From Liolophura sinensis (Eukaryota; Mollusca; Polyplacophora; Chitonida; Chitonidae), in NCBI RefSeq assembly GCF_032854445.1, contig NC_088298.1, positions 7,739,504-7,799,503 on the forward strand: 60,000 bases of DNA, read 5' to 3'. The notes under the pieces were generated by a model. It had not been told where the DNA came from. It worked only from the letters and a program-made list of their open reading frames with translations, and did not search any database. The position numbers were made by a program, and so were the translations under genes. Shown piece after piece: positions 1 through 10,847 of the stretch; position 1 is the first letter of the stretch, and each line of letters starts with the position of its first letter.

Positions 1-1297
1 CTCCTTCTCAGCGTCATCTTTGTTACGCTTCAAATCAGGGTCATAATTGTCTGAGCTATTGACAAAAGCAAAACACAAAATATTAGCCTTATCTATATCA
101 CTTACTTACATAACATGTTCTTTACTTGGAGTGGGTACAGATGAGTTAGAGTGGTTTCCCCTAAGTGCGTTAACCTTTTGCCAAACCGATTTAATAGATG
201 TGTTTATTTATGAATTTATGGTACAGCACAACGTGCGCCAATATGACTTCTGTGCTCTCTTGATTATTTTTGAGCTTGCGCCTTCCTGTTCTTGTAGTCT
301 ATTATATCAAGATGGAATAGCGTACGTTTTGCTCTGTTTTTAGCTTTCTTGCAAGCTTTGATGGCTTCCTCACATTCTTCATTCCACCAGGGTACAGGAG
401 GTTTTGGACAAGGTCTTCCGGATGACTTCGGCATACTGCTTTCGGCTGCTCTGGAAATGTAACCTAAAATTGCATCATTAAACTCATCCAAATTTTCACT
501 AACTACATCAGAGTCTGGAACATTACTTAGTGAATGCTTAAAAGAATTCCAGTCTGCATGTTCAGTTTTCCATCTTAATAGCCTGTCAGTGAAGTTGTTA
601 CATAACGGCTCACCAATGCGAACATGCGCGGGATAATCGTCGCTGACACAAGGTGACAGCTGATCCACAGACCAAGAATAGCCAACACTTATATTAGCAG
701 AACAAAATGTAACATCCAGGCATGACATATTACCAGTACGAATATCAATTCGTGTCCCCGCACCAGTATTCAAAATAACAAAGCCATTCGCATCAATAAA
801 ATCTGCAACAATTCTAGCATTTACATCAGAAGCAACACTACCCCATATGCGATTATGAGCATTGAAGTCACCACAAGCAACTGTAGAACCACTTACAGAC
901 TCCAACACAGTTGTTAGTTCACCATCAATTAAGCGTTTGCAAGGGTTGTAAATATTAATAACTTTAACACAGTTACCAAACTTAGGAACTAAACACACAC
1001 ACACACACTGACATTCAAATAAGGTTACATTAGGCATCTTAATTTCAGAGTACGAGACATTATCTCGGACTAATGTAAGCAGGCCAGCCCCTCGGCCTTC
1101 CCGATCCTTCCAACTGCCGTGAATTCAGACAGCCTCAACTGATAAGGGTCATTAAGAAAGGTCTCCTGCAAACATATAATATCTGGTAATTCGGGTAAGT
1201 TAAAGACATACTTTTTGAATTCTTGACAATGCGCATACAAACATTGGACATTTTGATGAAGTAGGTAAAAAGTCATGATGGTAAATAAATAGTACAC
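1..1297 (-). pseudogene. LINE ORF2 endonuclease, broken and truncated
   Basis: The start (1297-1070) holds the endonuclease N-terminus with ICLQETFL, where the metal-binding Glu lies. After a frame change near 1095 the frame 1037-264 carries ACGDFNAHNRIWGS, the catalytic GDFN block, and then a Trp-rich linker (VPWWNEECEEAI) typical of the EN-RT spacer of I/Jockey LINEs. A TAA stop near 264 closes the frame. No RT motifs are visible before the window edge. In the family this enzyme nicks target DNA to prime reverse transcription. An (AC)n run near 990-1008 lies inside the frame and is probably where sequence was added or lost. Confidence 0.78.
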
Positions 1298-1304
1298 AGC
1301 ATTA

Positions 1305-2414
1305 TCAATGAGTTGGGCTACTAGATTTTAATTCTGTCATTAGTTTGGGTAAAGAAACTGCATCTTCTCCTAGATAGCGACTTGCAGAAGAAACCATTTG
1401 CTGCAGATTGTCTCCCTTTTTCTCTACTTTCAGAAACACAAAAACAATTTCTGTTATAATAGCGATCAGCTTTACCAGTAAATCACCTGACTCAATAGAC
1501 GTTACTTGACTGTCTTTGTTCTCACCTCTAGCCTCCAGTGTATGTCTCGTAATAGCTTGGCTAATAGGTCGCGAGGTCCTCGGAGGGGGCGCTGGGTTGG
1601 GGCAGGTAGGTGCAATTGGTGCAGTGGGGTAAGGCACAGCTGTTTGTGTTACAGTATAGGATGGCTATACTGGGCTGTCGTCTCACTAACTGCAGGTTCT
1701 GTAATGTTTCGTGCTTTCCTGGAATCTGTTCTGACAATCCTCAACGCTTCTGCAAAAGATAATTTTTCTTTCGTTTTAATAAACTGTGTTTTATTGGCTT
1801 CCTTTCTCACGGGACATACACCAAAGGCAGCAGAGTGGTCGCCATTGCAATCGCAGCACTTTGGGGCTTCAATATTAGGACAATCAGAAAAATCAGGATT
1901 CTCACCACATTGTGAACAACGTCTACCAGATTTACACTCCAGCGCCCTATGGCCCATCCTCTGACATTTGTAACACCGATAAACTCCAGGTAAAATTCTC
2001 TAACTGTAAAATTCTGAAATGCAATGGACACATGCTAAGGGAAAGACTTTGATTCAAAGTGTAATAGAATAGACATTGACGGGGTTTTATTTTCTCGGAA
2101 CATACACCCAGCACGGATCTCATTAAGTAAAACTTTCCTTAATTTCATCTACATCAAATCCATGAGCTAATCCTGAAATAACACCCTTTACAATAGTTTT
2201 ATCGTTCTGATAACACTTCATATCTATTGACCATAACTTCAGGCGTAGAGGAAACAGAACGAGATTTCTTACCAGCAGCATTTTCAGGATTTGGTATCAA
2301 ACGTCGTTTACCAGAGCGTAAGATACTTGGCCCGATTTCCATATCAGACTGTAAATCATCCGAGTCCACGGACTCTCCAGCCGACTCATCCATTGTGGCT
2401 TGTTGCTTGAACAA
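1305..2414 (-). pseudogene. LINE ORF1 (gag-like, zinc knuckle), broken
   Basis: The N-terminal piece (2414-2199) is acidic and then basic (begins MFKQQATMDES) and is followed by broken frames. A zinc-knuckle region follows at about 2000-1800. There CYKCQRMGHRALEC is followed by a second CxxC half (CSQCGE) and a CCDCNGDHSAAFGVCP knuckle. This is the usual arrangement of nucleic-acid-binding ORF1 proteins of I/Jockey LINEs. A C-terminal hydrophobic/coiled segment (1637-1305) ends just before the endonuclease ORF. At least two frameshifts separate the pieces. In the family the protein packages LINE RNA; this copy cannot do so intact. Confidence 0.75.
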
Positions 2415-2420
2415 ACTGTA

Positions 2421-3009
2421 GAGGTAAAAACTTCGTGCAACAAGACACCAACAGGGAGCTATCAGTTAGCCTACGGACTATTAGTTTTGCTGTGGGGCGA
2501 CTCACAGCCAAAGGCGTGGACGACAGAAGCCCGTGTTAATAGTGCTGGAAACACAATGCATATACAGGTAAAACAACCTGCCTCTATCTAACCCCTACCC
2601 TAACAAATACAATCTATGTTCAAATAAAAAAGAAAACTACAATGCAATCCTACGCTATGAAAAACACAAAAAACCCTATGCACAGTTAAATTTACAGCCA
2701 AAATCATACAACAGAACAACCGAGAAACAGTAGCTAAGGCCCAATATATAACAACATCAGCAGAGTACGTTACCCTACTGACATTAATTTCATAAAAGTA
2801 GGCTTTGATTTTTGGTATAATCAATTTAGAATCATTTGCCAGTGTTATATAGATTTCTTGTACCTGGTTAGAAAGTTTATGTCATAATCAAATAACTTCC
2901 TTAATATGAAACAGATAAGAGCCTCATCTTTTTTTTGGGCTAAGGCCATAGGGGGGGATAGACAGGTTAATAATAACATTCTAATTTGCTGTTACTTTAC
3001 CCAGACCAA
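2421..3009. other. Non-coding, nothing recognised
   Basis: This AT-rich stretch follows the 5' end of the minus-strand LINE and may hold its 5' UTR. Short open frames on both strands show no domain, splice context or repeat that I recognise. Confidence 0.4.
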
Positions 3010-3790
3010 CAAGGTATTTCATGGACAGCAGTTTCCTTAGAGACTGTTCGTAGTGTGGTTGGGATCCACTATAACCTACCGTTTCCACAGAGATTCTTTG
3101 AAGTTTGTTGAGATGTACTTAATCCTACTACACAAACAGGAAACGGTGTCCATAGAGGCTACTTGGAGTGTGGTTGCGATGTATTTTACCCCATTGCACA
3201 GACAGGGAATAGTTTCCCTAGATACTGTTGGGGGTGTCGTTGGGATGTACTTTAACCTACTGTAGAGAGAGGGAACAGTTTCTCTAGAAAAGGTTGGGAG
3301 TGTCGTTGGGATGTATTTTAACCTACTGCAGAAACAGGAAACAGTTTCCGTTGACACTGTTGGGAGTGTGGTTGGGATTTGCTTTACACTACTGTAAGAG
3401 ACTGTTAGGAGTGCTGTTGAGATCTATTTTAACCTATTACAGGAACAAGAAAGTTTCCTTTGACACTGTTGGGAGTGTGGTTGGGGTTTACTTAACCCTA
3501 CTGTAGAGACAGGGAACGGTTTACATTGACACTACTGGGAGTGTCGTTGGGATCTTTTTTACCCTTCTGCAGAGACAGAGAACACTTTCCCTAGATACCG
3601 TTTACTTGAGATCTACGTCACCCTACTACAGAGACAAGGAACACCCTCCATAAAGACTGGTTGTAGTTTGGTTGTGATCTATTTTACTCTGCTGCAGCGG
3701 TAAGAAACCGTAGGGTTTCCGTAGGGACTGTTTGGAGCGTGGTGGAGATTTACTCTACGCTACGACAGAGACAGTGAGAAAACTCTGGCA
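3010..3790. repeat. 66-bp minisatellite, about 11-12 diverged units
   Basis: Units contain 'gttgggatgta-ttttaacctactg', a purine-rich 'cagagacaggaaac' block and 'gtttccntagacactgttgggagtgt'. Equivalent points recur at 3235, 3301 and 3367, a period of 66 bp. Units at the edges are more diverged. Several short frames stay open through it on both strands, but these follow from the unit length (a multiple of three) and are not genes. Confidence 0.85.
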
Positions 3791-4475
3791 GAACATATAT
3801 GACTCCCAATAATATGGAATTATATAGCAATAAAAAGCAGATTCGCGAGAGGTTACATTATCTAACCTCTTAGACTTTCTCGCCTTTATAACCTTTCTGT
3901 ATCCGGATTAGTATATGCAGATATCATGATCATTTTGCCGTAGCCTCCGTAAATTTACCCATAAGAGAAATGTTAGCTGGGTATATATTATAAGCCCACT
4001 CACCGGCATGGGCCATTTCCTGTGTTTGTATCTATGGCACATATCCCGTTAGCTTGTCAGACTAATAAGATCGAATGGGAAAGACGTTTGGTGTGCGCGG
4101 TTACTTAGATTATTTGGTATGTCGATTAATTCATTTAGGATGGTGGCCACTCACTTATTTCCACATTTGATATTAAAGCCATTATAAGCTGGAAGTCGAT
4201 CCAACAAGAAGCTTACTTCCCTACTTTCATCTAGCTTCAGGGTCACATTATCTGATAGCTTCTTAACGCTGTGCTCAAGTTTTTTTTCACTAATACAATG
4301 GAGGTCATTAATATGTGCGGAGCAAATTGGAGTTCCTGCGCAGGTGAAATGTCAGATATGCACACCACTGGTATATGAATAGTGGTCTTCAACAAACGTT
4401 AGACTGCGCGAGCGATCTTAAGAGCGTCTCTGATTGTCATCAAGTGGCTTGGTGACAATAAGACGCTTGTTTCGC
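3791..4475. other. Non-coding, nothing recognised
   Basis: AT-rich sequence without a coding signal. I see no tandem or inverted structure of note. Confidence 0.35.
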
Positions 4476-4479
4476 CGTT

Positions 4480-4660
4480 TGCCCTGTCTTATGTTCGTTG
4501 ATGACCATTTATGTTCCACAAAATGGTTTGCATATCTGTACCTTCCATGTAGGAAGTTCGTCAGTAGCTTGCAAATGGCTAGGGGTTTATTCCCGACACT
4601 TCGTTTTTCCCCACCCATAGCACTGACCGCCATCGTATAAGTAAAATATTCTGGACCATG
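4480..4660 (+). repeat. Degraded SINE (AAAT-tail family, type c)
   Basis: Resembles the 3' half of the SINE at 9065-9304: a cgtcagtagcttgcaaatgg block, a hinge with 'cccacccatagcactgaccg', and the 'gccatcgtataagtaaaatattct' tail. It lacks the tRNA-like head and the terminal (AAAT)n. Confidence 0.6.
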
Positions 4661-4729
4661 GCATTAAGCAACAATAAAATCGAATATGTTGCTGGGTATT
4701 TACCACACCATATGTCAAAGTGGTTTTTG

Positions 4730-4850
4730 GTGCGTGAGAAAACCTGTCAGCAACCTGCTGATTGCTTATTTCCTCCTACCATAATGCTGAGCGCCGTCGC
4801 ATAAGTGAAATATTCTTGAGTACAATTCGTTGAAGATTTTGCACCAATAT
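4730..4850 (+). repeat. Degraded SINE (type c), second copy
   Basis: Contains 'cagcaacctgctgattg', 'cctaccataatgctgagcg' and 'ccgtcgcataagtgaaata' followed by 'ttcttgagtac'. This is the 3' half of the same SINE family and lies in tandem with the preceding fragment. Confidence 0.65.
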
Positions 4851-4884
4851 GATTGTAGGTGAATGCTTGTAAGCCCTGGTCGGG

Positions 4885-5103
4885 TCAAATCAAAGTAAGA
4901 CTGAAAAAAAAATAGTACTTGCGGATGCCTCACTTGGCGCTCAGCACTGAGAGGTTAGACCAAAGAAACAGGACTGGTTGGTCCGGTGTCAGTATAAAGT
5001 GACCGGGTGTGGTGTCCTCTCTGTTGGCATGGCTCTTCAGTGGAAACAGATCTCTGACGGCATAGACTCGCCCTATAACGATATACAGTATTTACACACA
5101 CAA
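4885..5103 (+). repeat. SINE body (type b, variant)
   Basis: The block with 'ggatgcctcacttggcgctc', 'agcactgagaggttagacc' and 'ggtgtcagtataaagtgac' matches the bodies of the SINEs at 10025-10735. The tRNA-like head is lost. A (CA)-rich tail leads directly into a 20-bp minisatellite. Confidence 0.65.
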
Positions 5104-5440
5104 ACTACAAGCATACATACTACTTACTTACATACACATATAGACACACATAGACACACACATGTATGAATGCAGGCATACATACACGAATGCAGGAATG
5201 CATACATGAATGCAGGCATACGTACACGAATACAGGCATGCGTACATGAACGCACACGTACGTAAATGAATGCAGGCATACGTAGATGAATGCAGGCATA
5301 CGTACACGAATGCAGACATACGTACATGATTACAAACATGCTTACACGAATGCACACATACGCACACGAATGCAGGCATACGTACACGAATGCAGGCATA
5401 CGTACATGAATGCAGACATACGTATATGAATGCAGGTATA
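5104..5440. repeat. 20-bp minisatellite, about 14 units
   Basis: Repeats of 'gaatgcaggcatacgtacac' with variants. It begins in the CA-rich tail of the preceding SINE, which is a common origin for such arrays. Frames of 108-116 residues on the minus strand are by-products of the array. Confidence 0.85.
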
Positions 5441-6330
5441 TAGCCGCTTGCCAAAGGGCACTCCGGCTCCCCATCCTTTAAACTTGTCCACCATTTTATA
5501 AGGGGAAAAGTTCCGCAAAGAATTTGGTATTTAACAAAAATGAAATAAAATAAATAAATCGGTGTTGTGTAATTGTTGTAATATTAGAACGATCGTTTTG
5601 TCTCTTCTGTTCTTATGTGCTCTATCGAGACGTTATAATTACCCGATAATCAATAATAAGTGCATGAGAAAGAAAGAAAAAAAATTTCCCACCCCTTAAT
5701 ATTTGCCCTCAGGTAAGCCAGATGGTTTTACGGTGGGACAAGAGAAAGCAGAGCTTTGTGTGTAAGGATTCACAAGAACCGGACAAGAATTGAAACAGAC
5801 ACAGCATACAGAGCTATAAATGGGCTGACAGTGGAAAAGAGACCTTATAGAAATTATGATGCTCTGAACCGTAAGCAAAGCACTTAGACACGCTTTGCAA
5901 CATTTTCCCGTTCTACAGCTCTCCGATACCTGTGGTACGAAAGACATCACCAAAATCAGGTGTACAAAACAACTGACAAATCCCAGTAGCTCAGAGAAGC
6001 TGTACAAAACAAAGTAAGATGGTTAAAAAGAGCGAAGTCCATTGTATATAAAATGTTAAATTATTTACTTACATGTACATATTTACATACATACACGTAT
6101 TTACACAAATGCATGCATATTTTTGCATGAATTATTGTACATATATTACACCCAATTTACAATAAGTAATAAGTTAAAAAAAGTAATTACGTATACAAAG
6201 TACAATTTAGACATTGAAATATTTCTCAGTGGTTAAGGGTTTAATGTATACGTTGGTAGGAAAGGAAGTTGTGCTGTGTTAAATTTGATTTAATAAACTT
6301 ATTTCCACAGCGCAAGTCATGTGTTTGTTG
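5441..6330. other. Non-coding, AT-rich
   Basis: Apart from a run of 'acatacat/acatttaca' near 6070-6120 I see no repeat or coding signal here. Confidence 0.35.
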
Positions 6331-6334
6331 ACCT

Positions 6335-6735
6335 TTGCAGTGTTTCTGTTGGCCAAGGGAGGTTTCTGTTGGCCATGGGAGGTTTATTTTTGCCATGGGA
6401 GGTTTCTGTTAGGGAGGGGCCTTAGGACATTTCACTAGGGGGAGGGACCGTTTCCTTTGGCTTGGGTGCGAATCTTTTGTCATGGGCATTCTCTGTTTAT
6501 ATGAGACCGTTCCCTTTTATTTGAAACCGTTCCCTTCTATTTGAGATCGTTTCCGTCGTCCAGGTATCGTTTCCGTAGGTCAGGGATCTTCCCGTCGATC
6601 CGGGATCTTTCTGTCGGCCAGGGATCGTTTCTATTGGCCAGGCATAGTTCCCATCAGTCAGGGACATTTTCATTTAGCCACGAGCCGTTTTCACTCAGTC
6701 AGGTGCCTCCTTCTATTGGCTTCGTGTTATCAAAT
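6335..6735. repeat. Degenerate 20-22 bp minisatellite
   Basis: The first part repeats 'tttctgttggccatgggagg'. The second repeats 'gggatcgtttctattggcca' with changes, about 22 bp per unit. The two halves look like diverged versions of one motif. The array ends against a full-length SINE. Confidence 0.7.
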
Positions 6736-6756
6736 TGCCAAGGAACCTCAGTCTGT

Positions 6757-7116
6757 CTCGACAACAGATAGACCGGCCAGATGGTAGAGCGTCCGCTTCG
6801 GGAGCGGTAGATCCAGGGTTCATCCCTGGTCGAGGCACACCTAAGACTTTAAAACAGGAAGTTGTAACTTCCTCGCTTGGCGTTCAGCATGAAGGGCATA
6901 GTGGAACAACTGGCTGACCCGTATCAGTATAATGGCTCGGGCGGGGCGGCTTACTTGCCTTCGGTAAGTCGTCTCAGTGAAGCAGCACTAGATAAAAGAG
7001 CGGTGGAAATCCAGAAAGCACTTAGCATGCACTCTAAGGAATCCTTCGTAGTCATATGACTGAAAAATTGTTAAATACGACCTTATAATCCAAGCACTCA
7101 TTCACTCGACAACAGA
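6757..7116 (+). mobile_element. Full-length tRNA-Pro-headed SINE (type b) with target duplication
   Basis: The element proper spans about 6771-7104. The head (6771-6834) looks like a tRNA-Pro: the A-box region is 'agatggtagagcgtccgc', the anticodon arm is CCGC-TTCGGGA-GCGG with CGG in the loop, and the B box is 'gggttcatccc'. A conserved body follows, then the 'catatgactgaaaaattgtt' tail and a (CACT/CATT)-type end. The 12-bp target-site duplication CTCGACAACAGA is at 6757-6768 and 7105-7116, which defines the insertion. Confidence 0.85.
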
Positions 7117-7540
7117 AAAATTTACAGTAATAAAAGTCACAAGAGGTACTCATTTCAAATGATTATTACCCACAAATAGGAGCCTTTCTTTAACAGCTAA
7201 GGTAATCAAGGATTTTTTTGACATTCAGGAGAACATGCTTGTAAAGAATGAATGTCCGTTACACGCTTCATATAAAGAAGATTCATTTTACTTTCTATTG
7301 GACGGACATTGAATTCTTTTAATAATGATATTAGGGGTATGCTGTAGAATTTTGCAAAAATCCATGCAAGTAAACTAAAACTCAGTGGGTGCGTTTTCAA
7401 TTGTTTTTCGGGGTGTTAGAGGCTACCAACCGTAGAATGCCCTGACAGTGTTGTAAGGTGGCCTTCAGTCTATATTACAAACACCTGGAGCCTGCTTTAT
7501 AATTGAAATATACGCGTCACACGTAGAAAAGGGTGTCAGT
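7117..7540. other. Non-coding, nothing recognised
   Basis: AT-rich; no coding, tandem or SINE similarity seen. Confidence 0.3.
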
Positions 7541-7543
7541 TAC

Positions 7544-7984
7544 TTGACAAAGGTTGGTGATTTACACGGATCTTCCCATTTTCCTCCAACAATCAAACAT
7601 GGTGTACAGGTGTACAATAAGCTACGCACAGTTATTTACCAAAGGTTGGTGGTTTACTTGGTTTCCCTATCCGTAAAACTAACAGAACTAGTCGAAAACG
7701 TCTTTAGTAAACAACCAAATAGAGACCCCCAGCAAACAAGCGAAATCAAAATATATTCCAACATATTAAAATTATCGATATTAGAATGTGTTGAAATCGG
7801 CGAACAACATGATGCACTTCAGTTATATGGTCCACATGGAGTCTCCTGTGTAAGCAATACATCCAAGTGTTACGACCCAAACTGTCTGTATTATAAAGAG
7901 ATGGCTTGTTCGAAATACACGACAGTCTATCCGCACAAAAAAGTAACCAAAACCAGCAAATTTTATTTTACAACAATTTATTAG
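7544..7984 (+). other. Unrecognised open frame, 146 codons
   Basis: An open frame in a region otherwise full of stops. The product has no signal peptide, membrane segment or motif I recognise; its C-terminal third has three Cys in a CYDPNCLYYKEMAC context. I see no splice or promoter support. It may be chance or part of an unknown element spanning 7.5-8.66 kb, where a 201-codon frame on the other strand (8663-8058) overlaps its downstream flank. No function is proposed. Confidence 0.15.
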
Positions 7985-8077
7985 GTTTAACAAGAACAGA
8001 TAACAAGACTTTTACAAATACTAAAGTACTAAGTTTAACAAGAAAGGATAGCAGTATCTATACAAATACTAAAGTAC
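7985..8077. repeat. Two-copy tandem duplication, about 48 bp
   Basis: 'gtttaacaagaa...' and 'tacaaatactaaagtact' occur twice in the same order, at about 7985-8031 and 8033-8077. Confidence 0.75.
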
Positions 8078-8443
8078 TTACATGTACAACGGTGTCAAGT
8101 CCAAACGGACGCATATACTCCACAATGCTTAAAAATTGCACAGAGGCAATATTCATAAGAGGGAAAATCCACAGTATGACTGAGTGTATGACGAAATATA
8201 CACAAAATTCCACAGACAGGGTCCGTGTACTAATAAGCACTGTGTACACAAGAGCACAAATTAAATTCTGAAATTCAGACTGAACAAGTGCTCGGTGGAG
8301 ATATGATATAACAAAGCCAGAGTCTATAAAGACACCAAAATTCAGCACAAAAGGCCTACTAAAGTAACACACAGCGAAAGCATCCAAAACTCTCAATAAT
8401 TCTCCTTTCCCCTCCTTTTGACATGCTTTTATAGGTCTTACAT

Positions 8444-8471
8444 AGGAATTTTCTAGAATAAGAAAATTCCT
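8444..8471. promoter_or_regulatory. Perfect inverted repeat with heat-shock-element-like pentamers
   Basis: AGGAATTTTC at 8444-8453 is the exact reverse complement of GAAAATTCCT at 8462-8471, with an 8-bp spacer. The repeat contains GAA/TTC blocks including TTCTAGAA, which resembles heat-shock factor sites. No transcription unit is evident nearby, so a regulatory role is only possible. Confidence 0.35.
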
Positions 8472-8901
8472 GAACACTTGTTGTAAACAAACAGGCCCCG
8501 AACTGAGCGTATTCTGGCGCATTCTAAGGCAGAGACAGACAGCAGGCCCTGAACTCAGCATATGTAAACAGTGGCAAGCTAAATTTAGAAGCTGGCGGCA
8601 GTTGTTCACACAACACAAGGTAAAACATTGCCGCCTGACAATTAATATAAAAGTGAGCTCCACTCATTAAGATTTGGAAATTATGACTAGGTTAGGAATG
8701 GGGTTCCTCTAACGCCAAGAGAGATCTATGTGAGCATGACTATATAGTGTTTATTTGGTGGACACGTTTATTGGATTTAATAACATTCTCATCACGATAT
8801 GACGGCGATATTGCCGACTTGGCATTCAGCCACAATCATTCGTTCTCATTCGCACGCATGCGTCGTGAACTCGTGTATGTGTCGTGAATGTTTTGGGATT
8901 T

Positions 8902-8967
8902 TAAGTGGCGTAAGACATAGTCCTCTTAACTACTTAAGTGGCGTAAGACATAGTCCTCTTAACTACT
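8902..8967. repeat. Perfect 33-bp tandem duplication (two copies)
   Basis: The segment containing 'gtggcgtaagacatagtcct' and 'cttaactac' is present twice back to back with no difference, indicating a recent event. Confidence 0.9.
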
Positions 8968-9056
8968 TTTACAGTTATTATTGAAGTAGGTATCTCACTT
9001 TCCCATTATCTTCAAGAACTGAAATGTTATAACTGATATTAACTTGACTGCTAAGG

Positions 9057-9312
9057 TGTTGCCTGGGAGCCTCCGTGGCTCAGTTCGTTAGCACCGAATG
9101 ATCCAGGATCCTCTCACCAATGCGGTCGCTGTAAGTTCAAGTCAAACTCATGGCTTCCTATCTGGCCGTACGTGGGAAGGTCTGCCGGCAACCTTCGGCT
9201 GGGAAGGTCTGCCAGCAACCTGCGAATGGACGTGGGTTTCATCCCATTATGCTGGACGCCGTCGTATAAATGAAATATTTTTGAGTAAACACCAATCAAA
9301 TAAATGTTGCCT
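9057..9312 (+). mobile_element. tRNA-headed SINE (type c), near full length
   Basis: The element spans about 9065-9304. The tRNA-like head has an A box in 'ccgtggctcagttcgttagc' and a B box in 'gtaagttcaagtc'. A body with 'ggaaggtctgccagcaacct' follows, then the 'gccgtcgtataaatgaaata' tail and 'caccaatcaaataaat'. An 8-bp flank TGTTGCCT is repeated at 9057-9064 and 9305-9312. The body has a small internal duplication of 'gggaaggtctgccggcaacc'. Confidence 0.8.
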
Positions 9313-10020
9313 CTGGGAAATCACCTCTACGCCTGAATCCTCCAGCCGCCTTCGCCCGCTGCAACTCGACAAATCAACTCGTGAAAATGGACTAATGGGA
9401 TAAAAATACCACCAATGCTATTCTATATGATTGGTAGAATACAAAAAATAATACCTTGTCAAAGCTGCTTAATCAAAGGTGCAGTCCTATTTTCATTCTA
9501 CTAGTCGAATTCGTCGAGTTCGTAGAGTGGTGTTCACAAATCACATCGTATTTACACTGCTTTTGGCGATAAATTGTTAAGAGAGATAACGTTTGTAAAT
9601 TACTGCCCAGTCTGTGCAACTCTAAGAGTGGGAAAGACTTTCAGATATCAGCTATACGTTTTTATCTATGTAAACACCTACACTAGCGGTTAGTACACAG
9701 AAAAATCGGATAACAGGGTGGCCTGGTATATGAAAAATTTTCAAGCTAAAGGCGTGTCCTTCATAGGCCTACAAGTGCCTTGTAATCGCACAACACGATG
9801 AAAATTAAAGCTTTTATCAGCTATCTACTAGGGGAAATCTTGATAAATTGAATTGGTTGTGACTACGATTACAGTGAGCTAAAGTGTAGCCTCAGCACCT
9901 TGGCTACCTGTTTACTGCAGTTGTTAAGCACCTGAAGTAAAACTTCATGGAATTTCCAATATTTACCGAGCTAAGGGAGCCACTGGAGATAAGAGGGTGG
10001 AAAGTTTGCCATATATACAC
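9313..10020. other. Non-coding, nothing recognised
   Basis: No coding or repeat structure noted. Confidence 0.3.
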
Positions 10021-10024
10021 TTAG

Positions 10025-10390
10025 TAGCAGGGGTGTGCGGATGTATGTATGCTTGGGGATTTACGTCGCACTTCACTTTTTTCGAGTTATATGACCACGA
10101 GGAATCATTAGGTGTGTTTACAAACAGTGCGCCTTTTTCTGGCAGAGCGAGTCCTTGCCACCAAAGTGCTACCGCTGATGAAGTATTACGATGAAAATAT
10201 CGCGTCCATCACATTATACTGACAACAACGCCAGCCAGTTCCGTTTTCTTGCTCTAACCTCACAGTACTAGGCGTCAGGCCTGTATTATTTTTGAAGTCT
10301 TTGGTATGACCCGACCCCGGGTTTGATCCCGGGTCTCCCGACTTCGAGGCGTCCGTTCTTTCCATCGGGCAAACGAAGCGGTCACATTCA
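10025..10390 (-). mobile_element. SINE (type b variant), minus strand
   Basis: Reads 3' to 5': tail 'cttggggatttacgtcgcac', loop 'cgagttatatgaccacgagg', the body, and a tRNA-like segment near 10305-10390 with 'gggtttgatcccgggtctcc' and 'cgaagcggtc'. It abuts a second copy in the opposite orientation. Confidence 0.7.
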
Positions 10391-10735
10391 TTAGTAAGAA
10401 AACCTTAAAAATGATTCTTGTTGCTGCCTAGTTTGGTGCTCACAACTGAGATGTTAGAGAAAGGAAACGGTTAGGATTGGTTAGATCGGTGTCAGTGTGA
10501 TGTGACTGGGTGGGGTGTCATGTCTGGGGTCTTCGACATGATACTTCAGTGGCGGCAGCACTTTTGTGGCATGGGCTCCTGTCACAAGAAGATACAGGAT
10601 ATATAAACACACATATAAAAACTCCTCATCGTCACATGACTGAAAAACTGTTAAGTACGACGTAAAATCCCTTGGATACATACATACATACATACATGCA
10701 ATAAAAACTAAAAAACTGTTAAGAGCAAAGTAAAG
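10391..10735 (+). mobile_element. SINE (type b variant), plus strand, inverted partner
   Basis: Body blocks 'ttggtgctcacaactgagat', 'ggtgtcagtgtgatgtgact' and 'cttcgacatgatacttcagt' match the reverse complement of the preceding copy. The tail has 'catgactgaaaaactgttaa' and ends in an (ATAC)n run at about 10677-10698. A second partial tail 'ctaaaaaactgttaagagca' follows. Confidence 0.7.
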
Positions 10736-10847
10736 CCCAAAAGTCACCTGTAACTGGACAGACTGCCAGACTTCACGTTAAGTACCAATGAGTTGATGTA
10801 AATCATTAAGAGGCAGTATTTCAAAATTTATACTTATATAACTAAAG

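Larger units (their letters stand above)
1..2420 (-). mobile_element. I/Jockey-like LINE, broken, cut by window edge
   Basis: This is a non-LTR retrotransposon read on the minus strand. From high to low coordinates it shows a gag-like ORF1 with CCHC zinc knuckles and then an ORF2 that starts with an AP-type endonuclease. The reverse transcriptase would lie beyond position 1. Several frame changes and in-frame stops make it inactive. Its ORF1 and endonuclease differ clearly from the two LINE copies at 33.8-43.2 kb, so it is a second family. Confidence 0.8.

Noticed and set aside
3053-3506. Short frames on both strands in the 66-bp repeat
   Set aside because: They follow from the repeat unit and show no gene context.
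3010-5440. CRISPR-like arrays
   Set aside because: Repeats are directly tandem without unique spacers, and the sequence is eukaryotic.
5124-5474. Cys-rich minus-strand frames of 108-116 codons
   Set aside because: Translation of a 20-bp minisatellite; the Cys spacing follows the repeat.
6771-6834. tRNA-Pro-like sequence
   Set aside because: It is the head of a SINE with a target-site duplication, not a free tRNA gene.
8058-8663. 201-codon minus-strand frame
   Set aside because: No recognised domain; it overlaps a tandem duplication and a palindrome, and codon use gives no support. Kept only as part of an unknown region.
9065-9140. tRNA-like sequence with A and B boxes
   Set aside because: Head of a type c SINE, too diverged to fold as a functional tRNA.
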